A stretch of DNA of 60,824 nt from the IMG/VR virus record IMGVR_UViG_3300027129_000008, positions 1 through 60,824 of that record, one strand, 5' to 3'. Made by a program: the position numbers and the translations under genes. This document shows, piece after piece, positions 33,575 through 42,215 of this stretch (position 1 is the stretch's first letter; every line of letters starts with the position of its first letter). This stretch comes from a virus. Below the pieces are notes generated by a model. That model was not told the DNA's origin. It saw nothing but the letters and a program-made list of their open reading frames with translations, and searched no databases.

Positions 33575-36235
33575 TTAGAAGGTTGCCTGACCAAGAGATC
33601 CTCTAGTATTAGCAGATTTTGCCAAAGCATAGTTGACCTGACGACCATCAAGATTGACTGCGATACCACCATTTGCCATCATTGTGGTCAATGTATCGAT
33701 CTTTTGAGCAACAAGTTCAAGACCTTGTTTGATTTCTTTTGTTTCATTACTTTTGTTAGCAGACGTTACTGCCGATACTGCGGCTAGAGCAGCTACATTA
33801 CCAAGTTCTATTTTTGGTAGTTCTATACCACTTAGTTCTTTTAATGATGAAACTGCGGCTCTAATACCAGATGCTGATATTGCTAACAAACTCAATTGTG
33901 TTGTTACTCTGGTCAATTCTCTGGTTGGGAACAATATCAAAGCAGCACCTAGTATTCCTAGTGATGCTGATAGTGCTCCAACACCAGCAGCTGCCACGAT
34001 TAACAATGGAGACACCAATGCCAACTTAACAAGTGGGCCGGCAACTCCACCAACTACAGCTGGAAGTTGTTTGAATATGTCCAACATGGTTTTGAATGCC
34101 GTTGTAATAACACCTGCAACAATATTTCCCAATCCTAGAATTACCCCACCAATTATACCAAGCGATGGTGTTACCATTTGTATAGCTTTAGCAAATCCAA
34201 TTGCTGCAAGTGATGTTACAGCCAAGGCTCCAGCAAAAATCAACAAACCAGCACCAAGTGGTGAAGGTGGTGTCATCAATCCTGCAATTATAGCTAGTCC
34301 AGCACCAAGTATTACTAAAGCGGCAGTAAATGCTAGTATTTGTGTTGCACTGGTTTGTCCAAGCATACTCATAGCATATCCTAATCCCATGGCTGCTCCA
34401 GTGATCAACACCAACAATACTGCCAACTTTGCCATGTCACTCCACTTGAGTCCACCAACAGCAGTTCCTAAAGAAGTAATACCTCTTGATATACCTTCAA
34501 GACCCTTACCGAGACCTTCACCAGCGACTTGAGCAGCTTTGCCAAACATATTACCCAAGAACTCCAACACCTTGGTCAATCCGAACTTAAGTGTGTAGAA
34601 CGCTACTAATACAGTTCCAACACCCACTGTGATTGCAATCAATACTTGTGACCAAGAAGCTTTGAATGAAAGTATAGCAGCTATAGCATTAAAGAATGCC
34701 GTTTGAACCGACATTATTATTGCGTATACTGGTTGAAGTAACTTACCAAGATTCAACAATGCTTGTTCTTTTGCTTGTGCCAATTTTTGAGATTCAGCTT
34801 CAGCAGTCTTTTGTCTCAACATCAACTCAAGTTCTGCTTTACGTGCATCAGCTCCTTTTTTCTCAAGAGATCTCAATTCCTCTTGAGCTTTCTTCATTTT
34901 CTTTGCTTCTTCTGGAAACAATCGTTCTGCTTCCAATAAGTTTTTCTTTTGAGTCTGAATCTTTTGTAGTTCAGAAAAATCTTTACCAGTAGCTTCAGCA
35001 AGTGCTTTACGTTGGTTGTAATTCAACTTGTCGAGATCACCGACACGTTCAATTTCTTTTTGTAACGCTTTTTCAGCACCAATCAAATCACCAGCAAATG
35101 CCAATCTACGTGATTCATTGAAACTCAAATTTTGACCCAACAAAGCAGCTGCTTTTAGTTCGGCTCCAATTGATGACTCAAAATTCAATAATGCTTCGGC
35201 TGATTTTGCAGCTGCATCCAAACTAGTTCCAAGTTTTCTTGCTTCTGCGGCTTGTTTGATCAACTCAGTAGTGTTACCCTTGAAAATAGTTCTAACAGCA
35301 CTGCTTGCGTTAGCCACATCTTTCATCACTTGACCCATTGGAACACCAGCAGCTTCGGCAGCCTTAGCAGCAATTACAGTCATTGCTTCTTGAGCCATTA
35401 CTGATGTTCCTCCTACTTCGGCAAGTGTAGTTTGGAACTTGGTTGCTTCATCTACTGACAAACCAGTCAAACGACTTATATTGGCTGACTCTTTACCGAT
35501 TGTTGCCAATTGAGTGTCAGTCAATGCGTATTCTTTTCTAATAGCAGTTACAGCTTTTAAAATCTCTTGGTTGGTTGCAAAATTTGAACTTAATTCACCA
35601 GTGATCTTTTGGATAGTATCATACTGTCTGTTTATTTCATCCTTGGTAGTTCCTTGTGCTTTAGCTTGTTCACTCAATAAAGCATCATACTTTTCACCAA
35701 GAGAAATTATGGTTGAATATACAGCACTAATTACTTCAAGTGTGTTTTTTTGTTTTTCTAAGTTCTTGAGTTGTTGATCTGTTGTATACTTCAGATTGAG
35801 TGCTTCAAAGTATATTCTTTGATACTCTTCATATGATCCCTCTAAAGAAGTTCTCTGTTTTTCTAAGTATGAAAGACGTTCTTGTTCGGATCTTGTCAAA
35901 TTGTTTCTATCACCATTTTCTTTCTGTTGAAGTTGTTGCATTTCTTCAAGTTGAGCGGTGATATTAAATAATTGATTGCGAGCCTTGTCCATTGTAGCCG
36001 CATATCCAGCAGATTGGTTTTTTAGTGCTTCATATCGAGCTGCCATTTGTGACAGAGTTTTGTCCATCAAAATAGCTGGATCTACAACACTTTGCATCTT
36101 TTTTCCAAGTTCATCGGCGTTTTTTGCCAACGACCCTAGTTTTTTCATACCCTCATTAAGTTCTTTATTGAACTTGGTAGCTGCATTATCAAGTTCACTT
36201 CTGAGGTTGCGGAGGTCTGCTGTATAATCTGCCAT
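33575..36235 (-). CDS. Tape measure-type protein
   Basis: 886 residues. The N-terminal ~500 residues are almost entirely helical/coiled coil (KKLGSLAKNADELGKKM, LEEMQQLQQKE). Residues about 510-830 contain many hydrophobic segments of 18-22 residues (WSQVLIAITVGVGTVLVAFY, LAVLLVLITGAAMGLGYAM), as in tail tape measure proteins that set tail length and can enter the membrane. It is upstream of the gp26/T-type chaperone genes, their usual client. T4 uses gp29, a shorter protein; this one is nearer the long hydrophobic form. Confidence 0.75.
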   Translation of the reverse strand: MADYTADLRNLRSELDNAATKFNKELNEGMKKLGSLAKNADELGKKMQSVVDPAILMDKTLSQMAARYEALKNQSAGYAATMDKARNQLFNITAQLEEMQQLQQKENGDRNNLTRSEQERLSYLEKQRTSLEGSYEEYQRIYFEALNLKYTTDQQLKNLEKQKNTLEVISAVYSTIISLGEKYDALLSEQAKAQGTTKDEINRQYDTIQKITGELSSNFATNQEILKAVTAIRKEYALTDTQLATIGKESANISRLTGLSVDEATKFQTTLAEVGGTSVMAQEAMTVIAAKAAEAAGVPMGQVMKDVANASSAVRTIFKGNTTELIKQAAEARKLGTSLDAAAKSAEALLNFESSIGAELKAAALLGQNLSFNESRRLAFAGDLIGAEKALQKEIERVGDLDKLNYNQRKALAEATGKDFSELQKIQTQKKNLLEAERLFPEEAKKMKKAQEELRSLEKKGADARKAELELMLRQKTAEAESQKLAQAKEQALLNLGKLLQPVYAIIMSVQTAFFNAIAAILSFKASWSQVLIAITVGVGTVLVAFYTLKFGLTKVLEFLGNMFGKAAQVAGEGLGKGLEGISRGITSLGTAVGGLKWSDMAKLAVLLVLITGAAMGLGYAMSMLGQTSATQILAFTAALVILGAGLAIIAGLMTPPSPLGAGLLIFAGALAVTSLAAIGFAKAIQMVTPSLGIIGGVILGLGNIVAGVITTAFKTMLDIFKQLPAVVGGVAGPLVKLALVSPLLIVAAAGVGALSASLGILGAALILFPTRELTRVTTQLSLLAISASGIRAAVSSLKELSGIELPKIELGNVAALAAVSAVTSANKSNETKEIKQGLELVAQKIDTLTTMMANGGIAVNLDGRQVNYALAKSANTRGSLGQATF

Positions 36236-36249
36236 ATGTCAATTATACT

Positions 36250-36258
36250 AATAAATAT
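36250..36258 (-). promoter_or_regulatory. Late-type motif ATATTTATT
   Basis: 14 bases upstream of the ATG at 36235. Confidence 0.5.
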
Positions 36259-36262
36259 CTAG

Positions 36263-36494
36263 TTATCTGAAACTAGGTCTATCTATTTTGCCTGACTTTG
36301 GCTGACTTGAAGACTGCTTTTGTGATTCTGCTTCTTTTTCCTTGGCTTCTATGAGTTTTTTATAATAGAAGTTACGAAGATATACAGGCAGATTGTATAT
36401 CTCTGTTGGGAAGAATCCTCCGTTACCATAATAACAGAGGTCGAATATAACTTGTTGTATGTAAACCTTATACTCTTGAGTCAGGCCAAAAAAA
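36263..36494 (-). CDS. Frameshift-only tail assembly chaperone extension
   Basis: In the +1 (equivalently -2) frame relative to the gp26-like gene, a 74-codon frame runs from the T7 slip site to TAA at 36263-36265. It has no ATG, GTG or TTG in frame, so it can only be made by frameshift. The product begins GLTQEYKVYIQQVIFDLCYYG, then GFFPTEIYNLPVYLRNFYYKK, and ends in a Lys/Glu/Ser-rich tail. The pattern of an NLP-Y-helix plus charged tail is that of tail chaperone partners (lambda GT; T4 gp51-like). It follows the chaperone gene and precedes the tape measure gene, the canonical position. Confidence 0.7.
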
Positions 36495-37271
36495 CTGGAC
36501 AGTCATTGGCACTGCTGCCCTTTCTTCGGCACCGCATTCTTTACAACTGAACTCAAACGTTGCATCGATATCAGGTGTAATTTCTTTGATGTATTGACGT
36601 AGTGCAAGACTGTCACGACTTTGCATATTATCAATTAGAGACTTTAGTTTTGCTGGTTCGGTTTCACCATCAAATTCAATAACAGACTTCTTTAAACGTG
36701 AAGTAACCTCAGCTGATGACTTGTTGTTTAACTTGGCAAGTGCCGCAGTTTCACGTTCGATATCCTTTTCATCACTGTCAGTCATCAGCTTGAACTTGAC
36801 TACTGATTTTGAGTATGGAAGTGTGAACTCAAACACATTTGTGCCTGGTTCATACTTTGTTTCATCAAGTTCCTTTTCCTTGATTTCACTCAAATTGATA
36901 TTGAGACGATTGCTTGCTTGACACTTAGGACACGTAATATCTACTGGACCATAATTGTCACCGTAAGCAATACGACGAACCGCAAAGATAACCGCATTCT
37001 TATCACCAATCAAAAGGTCACTTGACTTGATGTTCTTGTCTACGATCAGTGACTCCAACAACTTGTCGATTGCCAATCCTTTCTTGAGAAGATTTGGACT
37101 GGTGAGAATATCTTCTTCCTTGGCAGTCATCATCTTTATTTCAATAGTTCCCTTTGCGAGAGGACTATTGGGTGGATAGAAATGACCTTTACTAGGAAGA
37201 TCAATAGTTTCTGTTGGAAACGTAGTTTGTTGCTTGTTTGCCACTCTTTGTAAAACGATTTCGTCACTCAT
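36468..37271 (-). CDS. Baseplate hub assembly / tail chaperone protein (gp26-like)
   Basis: 267 residues. The central TAKEEDILTSPNLLKKGLAID (about 49-69) is the signature of T4-type gp26, and two Cys pairs, CPKC (114-117) and CKEC (243-246), form a zinc-ribbon-like knot. The zero-frame stop at 36468 lies eight codons after a T7 run in which ribosomes may slip. In lambda-like tails the shifted product caps the tape measure during assembly. Upstream there is no late motif; the leader is A/T-rich. Confidence 0.8.
   Translation of the reverse strand: MSDEIVLQRVANKQQTTFPTETIDLPSKGHFYPPNSPLAKGTIEIKMMTAKEEDILTSPNLLKKGLAIDKLLESLIVDKNIKSSDLLIGDKNAVIFAVRRIAYGDNYGPVDITCPKCQASNRLNINLSEIKEKELDETKYEPGTNVFEFTLPYSKSVVKFKLMTDSDEKDIERETAALAKLNNKSSAEVTSRLKKSVIEFDGETEPAKLKSLIDNMQSRDSLALRQYIKEITPDIDATFEFSCKECGAEERAAVPMTVQFFWPDSRV
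36488..36494 (-). promoter_or_regulatory. Slippery heptamer (TTTTTTT) for programmed frameshift
   Basis: Seven T on the - strand, eight codons before the zero-frame stop. A +1 or -2 shift enters the 74-codon frame; -1 hits a stop two codons later. Confidence 0.65.
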
Positions 37272-37316
37272 AAATTATAACAATACATAGAACCAATTGT
37301 ATATTTTTGGATATTT

Positions 37317-38108
37317 TTATTTTGGCTTGATCTTCTTTTGAGCGTCTTGTGCAGCTTTTGTTAAAATACCGGCTCTCACATTAATTTTAGCAATTGCGTC
37401 CTTAAACTTGGATTCTGGTCCAACCAAAGCATCCATAAACCCATTGTCTTCGGTCATTATTTTTTTGATCAATGCTTTGATTTTTCTTCTTTTGATTTCG
37501 TCCATAGATTTCTTCTTGGTTAATATGTTATAAATACTTTTGACTACTCCAGTTTTTACGCCTGGATAATTTGTCTGGAAATTCTGAACGTCTCCGTTTG
37601 CCAAATCTTGTCTCAATGTGCTGGCACTAATACTTTGTCCGTTTTTTTCATCGGTTCTACCTTGATAGTTTGTTGGAGCATCGTCAGTCATTTCGATCAC
37701 CGACACATTCTGTGGTGCTGTTGAACCGTCTTTTGTTGGTTTGGTTTTATAACGATCAACTGCTGCTTTGAATATCTTGCTACGTTTAGCATCTTCTGGA
37801 CTCTTGGAACTGGCTGCCAATGCGATGGTTTCATTACTATCTTTTGGTAGATTGAAAACATATCCAAATGCTGCGTTCATAGGACTGTCATCGTTGACCG
37901 GCACAACCTCTACCTTGGGGTTTGTAGGCAATAGGTTCCATATTGCTACACTCTGTTGACGGTTAACTCCATCACGTTCACTTGGTCCTACCATCACAAT
38001 TACTTTACCAACATCACTTCGACTTGCAAATTTGTTGGCTAATCCAAGATGCCCAGCATGAGGTGGTTTGAATCCACCGGGTAGTAGCACAGTTACTTTA
38101 TTGTCCAT
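37317..38108 (-). CDS. Cytidylyltransferase-fold nucleotidyltransferase
   Basis: 263 residues. The N-terminal part carries the HxGH motif in PGGFKPPHAGHLGLANKF (His17, His20) and the second signature ISASTLRQDL (about 165-175, equal to ISSTxxR). This is the nucleotidyltransferase superfamily of NMN/phosphopantetheine/cytidylyl transferases; the substrate cannot be decided. The C-terminal ~60 residues are a Lys-rich helical tail (KRRKIKALIKKIM). It lies inside the tail module with its own late-type motif 3 bases from the start, so it is made late. Confidence 0.7.
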   Translation of the reverse strand: MDNKVTVLLPGGFKPPHAGHLGLANKFASRSDVGKVIVMVGPSERDGVNRQQSVAIWNLLPTNPKVEVVPVNDDSPMNAAFGYVFNLPKDSNETIALAASSKSPEDAKRSKIFKAAVDRYKTKPTKDGSTAPQNVSVIEMTDDAPTNYQGRTDEKNGQSISASTLRQDLANGDVQNFQTNYPGVKTGVVKSIYNILTKKKSMDEIKRRKIKALIKKIMTEDNGFMDALVGPESKFKDAIAKINVRAGILTKAAQDAQKKIKPK

Positions 38109-38111
38109 ATC

Positions 38112-38120
38112 AATAAATAT
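38112..38120 (-). promoter_or_regulatory. Late-type motif ATATTTATT
   Basis: 3 bases upstream of the ATG at 38108. Confidence 0.55.
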
Positions 38121-38124
38121 ACAT

Positions 38125-38160
38125 AAAAGAAAAAACCCTCCGCTTTTTTGACGGAGGGTT
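38125..38160 (-). terminator. Rho-independent terminator of the tail tube gene
   Basis: 9-bp stem (38134-38142 with 38152-38160) followed on the - strand by TTTTTTCTTTT. Confidence 0.85.
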
Positions 38161-38183
38161 CAAAGGACATAAATGAACAGTAA

Positions 38184-38675
38184 TTAGTATTGGAGGATGC
38201 AGTAGTCTGGTTGAACAGTCAAGTTGATCTTCATTGCTTCACCATCGTTTGACCAGTCTAGTGAGTTGAACGTTGCTTCGGTGATGAACGAACCCTTGAG
38301 TGTCCATTCTTCTACTTTGTCACCAACTGGACCTAGAACGTTGATGGTCAAATCCTTCTTATAGAAGTCTTGGTAACCGTCACGACCAGTTACAGATTCA
38401 TGGTGCAAACGAACCCATTCCATTACAGCTTGGGCACCAGAAGGAACGATTGGGTCATACAATTCTAGTGTTACTTGACCCCAGATGCTCTTACCCTTGT
38501 AAAAGGTTCTGATGTTGATATGATCAAGCTCCTTAGCTGCTTGTGTTAGTTTTGGACGGTCTGTCTTCTTGATAATGAATGAAGGAACGCCGTCGCAATA
38601 CATGATAAAGCGGTTTTGAACCTTTGGCTCAAATGCTGTGTAAAAAATTTCTGATGGATTTAGTAATTCTGCCAT
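38184..38675 (-). CDS. Tail tube protein (gp19-like)
   Basis: 163 residues, the normal size of T4 gp19 (163). Sequence pattern: FEPKVQNRFIMYCDGVPSF, ASYPTD-like KKTDRPKL, YDPIVPSGAQAVMEWVRLHH, and the last strand KINLTVQPDYCILQY; these match T4-type tube/Hcp-fold subunits. The gene is set up for high expression: late motif 24 bases upstream, SD AAAGGA, and a strong terminator. Confidence 0.9.
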   Translation of the reverse strand: MAELLNPSEIFYTAFEPKVQNRFIMYCDGVPSFIIKKTDRPKLTQAAKELDHINIRTFYKGKSIWGQVTLELYDPIVPSGAQAVMEWVRLHHESVTGRDGYQDFYKKDLTINVLGPVGDKVEEWTLKGSFITEATFNSLDWSNDGEAMKINLTVQPDYCILQY

Positions 38676-38699
38676 AGTGTTATTCCTTTATGTCCTAGA

Positions 38700-38708
38700 T
38701 ATAAATAT
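38700..38708 (-). promoter_or_regulatory. Late-type motif ATATTTATA
   Basis: 24 bases upstream of the tube gene ATG; followed by AAAGGA SD. Confidence 0.6.
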
Positions 38709-38736
38709 GATTAAGATTCAATTCTTGTGATTTTTT

Positions 38737-39897
38737 TTATAATTTGTTGAGATCTTTATCAACAAGATTTGTGATGTTTATTCTCAACTTACTTATGAAT
38801 CCACTGGCTCTCAAAAGTTTGAATACAAGGTTTTCGGTGCTGTATTCTCCTCCCGAGCTTAAACCAGCTTCACGCATTTTATAGATACGTTGAACCAAGT
38901 CTTTCAATGTATCTAAATCTTGTTGTTCGACCGCTTTGTTTATCTTGGTCACCAAGTCTTTGTATTTGGTCTTTATAGCGTCTTTGTCGATCTTAACGTC
39001 TTCATACGAGGGTTTTTTTATCCACTTGTTATGAAGGATACTATAAACAGCTTGGCTACGGTTTACATCGTTAATGTCTTGTATATAAACTTCTACTGGA
39101 TGATTGTCAACACTGATATCATGTTGTTCGTTCCATTTATTTTTGTAACCGTCAACTAGTTTTTTGACCAGTTCTTTGTTTTCATCAACCTTTGAGAAGT
39201 CAATCAAAACGTGTAGATCAATATCACTGGTTGGAGTCCAATTATAACCAGCCGTGCTTCCTAAAAAGTATATGTCCTCAATTGGGGCAGTCAACTCAGT
39301 GTCTTTGTAAAAAGTGGTAGCTATTTTTAACAACTGACTGAGAACTTCTGGTTTTAAAGTTTCACCGTCCCAAATTTCTGGGTTCAAAATGCTGTTGTAT
39401 ATTCTGTATGACTCTTTGACACCCAACGTTTCTTTGAGTTTGTTGATAGTGTCTGTTGCGTTTTTGTGAAGTATACCAATGCCACCAGCCTGAATAAACT
39501 CATTGACGTTATCTTCACGGTCATCGATCAATATTGAATCTGGTGTAGCAAATTTAGCTTTGTCTTCTCTTTCGGGAACCAAGTTTTGTTTGAGTGTCAC
39601 ATTGTGATCCGACAACCACTTTTCTTTACCTTGTTTACACTCGGCATCAGTTGCATGACTTAGTATTTCCGTTGGAAATTCTTTGATAAAATTGTAGAGA
39701 ATCTTACCATCATTCATCCAAGGCATGGTTGCATAAAAATTTGGACTGTTTTTATGAACCAACTCGTATCTTTTTTCTTTACCGTGTTCTGACTCGTATG
39801 TTTCTACTGGAACTCCAAACAATCTTTCAAACTGTTTTTCCCAGTCTGTCAGAACTCCATCCATATCAACGTAAATTTTGTATTTGCTTTGAACCAT
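38737..39897 (-). CDS. HAD phosphatase - nucleotidyltransferase fusion
   Basis: 386 residues. The N-terminal domain (about 1-155) begins YVDMDGVLTDWE (Asp11, Asp13) and has ILIDDREDN (about 122), the layout of HAD 5'(3')-deoxyribonucleotidases. A second domain (about 200-330) has FLGSTAGYNWTPTSDIDLHV with GS plus DxD and later HPVEVYIQD, the catalytic pattern of the MNT/Pol-beta nucleotidyltransferase superfamily. The substrates are unknown. The two activities (nucleotide phosphate removal and nucleotidyl transfer) in one chain suggest a coupled reaction. Late motif 6 bases upstream. Confidence 0.75.
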   Translation of the reverse strand: MVQSKYKIYVDMDGVLTDWEKQFERLFGVPVETYESEHGKEKRYELVHKNSPNFYATMPWMNDGKILYNFIKEFPTEILSHATDAECKQGKEKWLSDHNVTLKQNLVPEREDKAKFATPDSILIDDREDNVNEFIQAGGIGILHKNATDTINKLKETLGVKESYRIYNSILNPEIWDGETLKPEVLSQLLKIATTFYKDTELTAPIEDIYFLGSTAGYNWTPTSDIDLHVLIDFSKVDENKELVKKLVDGYKNKWNEQHDISVDNHPVEVYIQDINDVNRSQAVYSILHNKWIKKPSYEDVKIDKDAIKTKYKDLVTKINKAVEQQDLDTLKDLVQRIYKMREAGLSSGGEYSTENLVFKLLRASGFISKLRINITNLVDKDLNKL

Positions 39898-39903
39898 TAT
39901 ATT

Positions 39904-39912
39904 AATAAATAT
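39904..39912 (-). promoter_or_regulatory. Late-type motif ATATTTATT
   Basis: 6 bases upstream of the ATG at 39897. Confidence 0.55.
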
Positions 39913-39913
39913 G

Positions 39914-40246
39914 TCATTTCTTAAGAAACAAAGAGTATATTACACGACCAAGTTGTGCGCTAAACTTTCTTACTTTATACTCTGGTAGATCCCAAAAAAA
40001 TGCGTGAGTAACTTCTTCAATCAACACATTTAGTCTACGTCTAGTTAAAAGACTCTTATCAATTAATATTCTGGAGTTTTTAAGGCTTGGATTGTAACAC
40101 CAACCATCAGCGTCTTTTATATCGGAAAAATGAATTGGAATAATCTGCTTTAAGTAGGTTTCTATACTTAATTGCTGCGCTTTGCTGATGCTGCGTTGCT
40201 TGTTGCGCTTGTTGCGCTTATTGCGCTTATTAATTTTAGCATTCAT
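39914..40246 (-). CDS. Small protein with metallopeptidase-like motif and basic repeat start
   Basis: 110 residues. The N-terminus is a basic triplet repeat (NKRNKRNKRNKQR) encoded by 9-bp DNA repeats. The core LIEEVTHAFFWDLPEYKV resembles small phage proteins in which an HExxHAxxWD motif follows a helix; here the first His is a Glu (EEVTHA), so a zinc peptidase is unlikely. It also resembles tail-type small proteins. Not otherwise recognised. Confidence 0.5.
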   Translation of the reverse strand: MNAKINKRNKRNKRNKQRSISKAQQLSIETYLKQIIPIHFSDIKDADGWCYNPSLKNSRILIDKSLLTRRRLNVLIEEVTHAFFWDLPEYKVRKFSAQLGRVIYSLFLKK

Positions 40247-40282
40247 ATATTAAGCACATAAACAGCAATGCTTGCTGCGCTT
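40172..40282. repeat. TTGCGCTT short repeats
   Basis: TTGCGCTT at 40203, 40212 and 40221 (9-bp tandem period) and TTGCTGCGCTT at 40172 and 40272, exactly 100 bases apart. The tandem copies encode the NKR repeat; the 40272 copy lies in the intergenic/3' coding area to the right. Confidence 0.6.
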
Positions 40283-40287
40283 ATACT

Positions 40288-40470
40288 TTATATATCCAGA
40301 ATGTCAACTAATTTTACTCCAAGACCTACAGAAATATCCAACTTTATTTTGTGCGATTGGAATAAATCTTCGAATACCGTTAAAAAATCTTCGTCTGCGG
40401 ACCCATTACTTTGCGAGTTGATGGGTTCGTAGTAGATTTCATCATCATACTGCTCAAACCGTAGTTTCAC
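40288..40470 (-). CDS. Small acidic protein
   Basis: 60 residues, acidic, with a GTG start (40468-40470) 4 bases after a late-type motif. An out-of-frame ATG overlaps the GTG. Sequence: YDDEIYYEPINSQS, then a helix and an Ile/Leu-rich C-terminus. Not recognised. Confidence 0.5.
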   Translation of the reverse strand: MKLRFEQYDDEIYYEPINSQSNGSADEDFLTVFEDLFQSHKIKLDISVGLGVKLVDILDI

Positions 40471-40474
40471 ATAA

Positions 40475-40483
40475 TATAAATAT
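40475..40483 (-). promoter_or_regulatory. Late-type motif ATATTTATA
   Basis: 4 bases upstream of the GTG at 40470. Confidence 0.55.
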
Positions 40484-40488
40484 GTGAA

Positions 40489-40770
40489 TTATTTAGCAGC
40501 AGGTTTAAAAGTTCCGTCCTTGATATTCAAAACACCGTCACCATACTTCTGGCTCAACTGTTGAAGAATGTCATTTTCTTCCTTTTGAATAGTAGTCCAG
40601 TCTTCAAGCAACTTCTTTCTTGCATTACCAAGATCATTCAGTTGTTGATCCAAATCGATCTTGGCAAGTTCAAGCTGGCCAAGTTCAAATATCTTTTGTT
40701 GATACTTGCCTTGGAGTTGCGCAATTTGTTGCATTTCTGCGTCGGTAAACTTTGTAACATTTTCACTCAT
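40489..40770 (-). CDS. Small coiled-coil protein
   Basis: 93 residues. Residues 10-70 form one long coiled coil (QLQGKYQQKIFELGQLE, then LDQQLNDLGNARKKL), followed by YGDGVLNIKDG. A TTG at 40776 is possible, but the ATG at 40770 is the choice: it sits four bases after the late-type motif. Function not recognised; perhaps a tail or head scaffold helper. Confidence 0.55.
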   Translation of the reverse strand: MSENVTKFTDAEMQQIAQLQGKYQQKIFELGQLELAKIDLDQQLNDLGNARKKLLEDWTTIQKEENDILQQLSQKYGDGVLNIKDGTFKPAAK

Positions 40771-40774
40771 ATAC

Positions 40775-40783
40775 AATAAATAC
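40775..40783 (-). promoter_or_regulatory. Late-type motif GTATTTATT
   Basis: 4 bases upstream of the ATG at 40770. Confidence 0.5.
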
Positions 40784-40784
40784 A

Positions 40785-40802
40785 GGCGGGTTGGTCCCCG
40801 CC
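40785..40802 (-). terminator. GC-rich hairpin
   Basis: GGCGGG/CCCGCC stem (40785-40790 with 40797-40802) next to the stop of the 463-residue gene. Weak T-run; possible terminator immediately before the next late motif. Confidence 0.4.
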
Positions 40803-40811
40803 ATTATTTTA

Positions 40812-42203
40812 TTAGAGTTTATCAATCACGACTTTCAACTTATCAACGTCCTTACGTTCAGCGTTAATCATGTAATAGAAATTTACGGTTCCCTTATTAA
40901 ACAACTTGTTGAAGAAGTTTGTCTTTCTATCGACACCAATATAAATCTTGTTGCCTTCTACCTTTTCAACATAATAAGTGTCAGGAGACCCAATTGCGGT
41001 CAAATGAACAGTAATGGTAGATTCATCAATCAACCAAGTCCAGTAGTCAGGCAAATCAATCGATAATGATTCGGATCTACCACGAACGAACACAGCGTGT
41101 TCTGGACCTTCCAGCGTAGCATGAACGAGTCGTTTCGTTTCATCTTCTTGATGGTCAATAACGAATGACTTTGTAGATGCGGCAAATGAACCTTGGACCT
41201 CAAGATTAAACTGAGGGTCCATTACATCATTGATACCAACTCTACTACCAGTTACGTAAAATACGTTTGTTCCATTTACACTACTTACAACTCTAAAAGG
41301 CGCCGAAGAACCACTTGCGATCAACTGACGTTCAACTACAACGTCTCTGCCAACTGTAACGTCATTTTCGACAGTCAAGTTGTTTAGAACATTGAGATCG
41401 TTAACAGTAAGAACATCTTGAACCAACGCCGTTCCAGCCATCAAACTACCAACATCTGCGTTACTAGCACTCAAACTACCACTCAATACCAAACCAGTAG
41501 ATTTATCTTCCCAAATTCCGTCAGCGGCGTTATAGACTAAGAATGCGCCGTCTGCAGGAGAAGCACTACTACTAATATTGCTTATTTCGTCAATAGTAGT
41601 AGGTTGTTTTACGTCAACAAAGATTGATCCAGTAGTGTTGTTTACACCAGTGATATAACCAACTTTGACCACATCTCTAGGAGCATTTGGACGAATACTA
41701 GTATATGAACCAGAAACCGAAGGACTCACATACAACTCGTCACCAAGAGAAAATCCAGTAGCAGTGTTTAAACCAGTCAAATATCCACTGGTCAAAACAT
41801 ATCCAGTAAATCCAGCTGGTATTGAATCGTTGACAACACCCAAAATGTCACTGGTAATTGTAGATCCAGGGGTGTGTATTTTGGAAACTGCTAAATCTAC
41901 AACTATTTGAGAACTTAAATTACTTCCAATTACACTAACAACTTGGCCTTTAGAGAGTGTGAGTCCAGAACCATTTTGAACCAAAACTAAACTTGGACTA
42001 GGAGCTCCTCCGCCATTTAAAGCGTAAGAAGCACTCAAAGCATATGAAGCAGATTCAACTCTTACAGAAGACGAAGGAATGACTACAGGAAATTTATTTT
42101 CATCAAAAGCTAACAAAGACGCAGTTTGTGGTCGGATAACTTGCTCAGTAAACGAACTACCACTTCTGCGGCTTAATAATAAATCCTTTTCTAAAAAAAT
42201 CAT
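40812..42203 (-). CDS. Tail fibre-like structural protein (SASYA repeats)
   Basis: 463 residues. Residues about 48-62 contain SASYALSASYAL, the same repeat as the large fibre protein at 48304-50484. Residues about 80-300 are low-complexity beta-rich repeats. The C-terminal 130 residues, including VGINDVMDPQFNLEVQGSFA and LPDYWTWLIDESTITVHLTA, resemble the conserved C-terminal domain of phage tail fibres and structural proteins that hold an intramolecular chaperone-like fold; no catalytic dyad is visible. Confidence 0.7.
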   Translation of the reverse strand: MIFLEKDLLLSRRSGSSFTEQVIRPQTASLLAFDENKFPVVIPSSSVRVESASYALSASYALNGGGAPSPSLVLVQNGSGLTLSKGQVVSVIGSNLSSQIVVDLAVSKIHTPGSTITSDILGVVNDSIPAGFTGYVLTSGYLTGLNTATGFSLGDELYVSPSVSGSYTSIRPNAPRDVVKVGYITGVNNTTGSIFVDVKQPTTIDEISNISSSASPADGAFLVYNAADGIWEDKSTGLVLSGSLSASNADVGSLMAGTALVQDVLTVNDLNVLNNLTVENDVTVGRDVVVERQLIASGSSAPFRVVSSVNGTNVFYVTGSRVGINDVMDPQFNLEVQGSFAASTKSFVIDHQEDETKRLVHATLEGPEHAVFVRGRSESLSIDLPDYWTWLIDESTITVHLTAIGSPDTYYVEKVEGNKIYIGVDRKTNFFNKLFNKGTVNFYYMINAERKDVDKLKVVIDKL

Positions 42204-42215
42204 ATCTTAGTCTAA

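Noticed and set aside
39914-40246. Active zinc metallopeptidase
   Set aside because: The HExxH is degraded to EEVTH, so the zinc-binding first His is missing.
40172-40282. CRISPR-like array
   Set aside because: Units are 9-11 bp, without uniform spacers, and lie inside a coding region.
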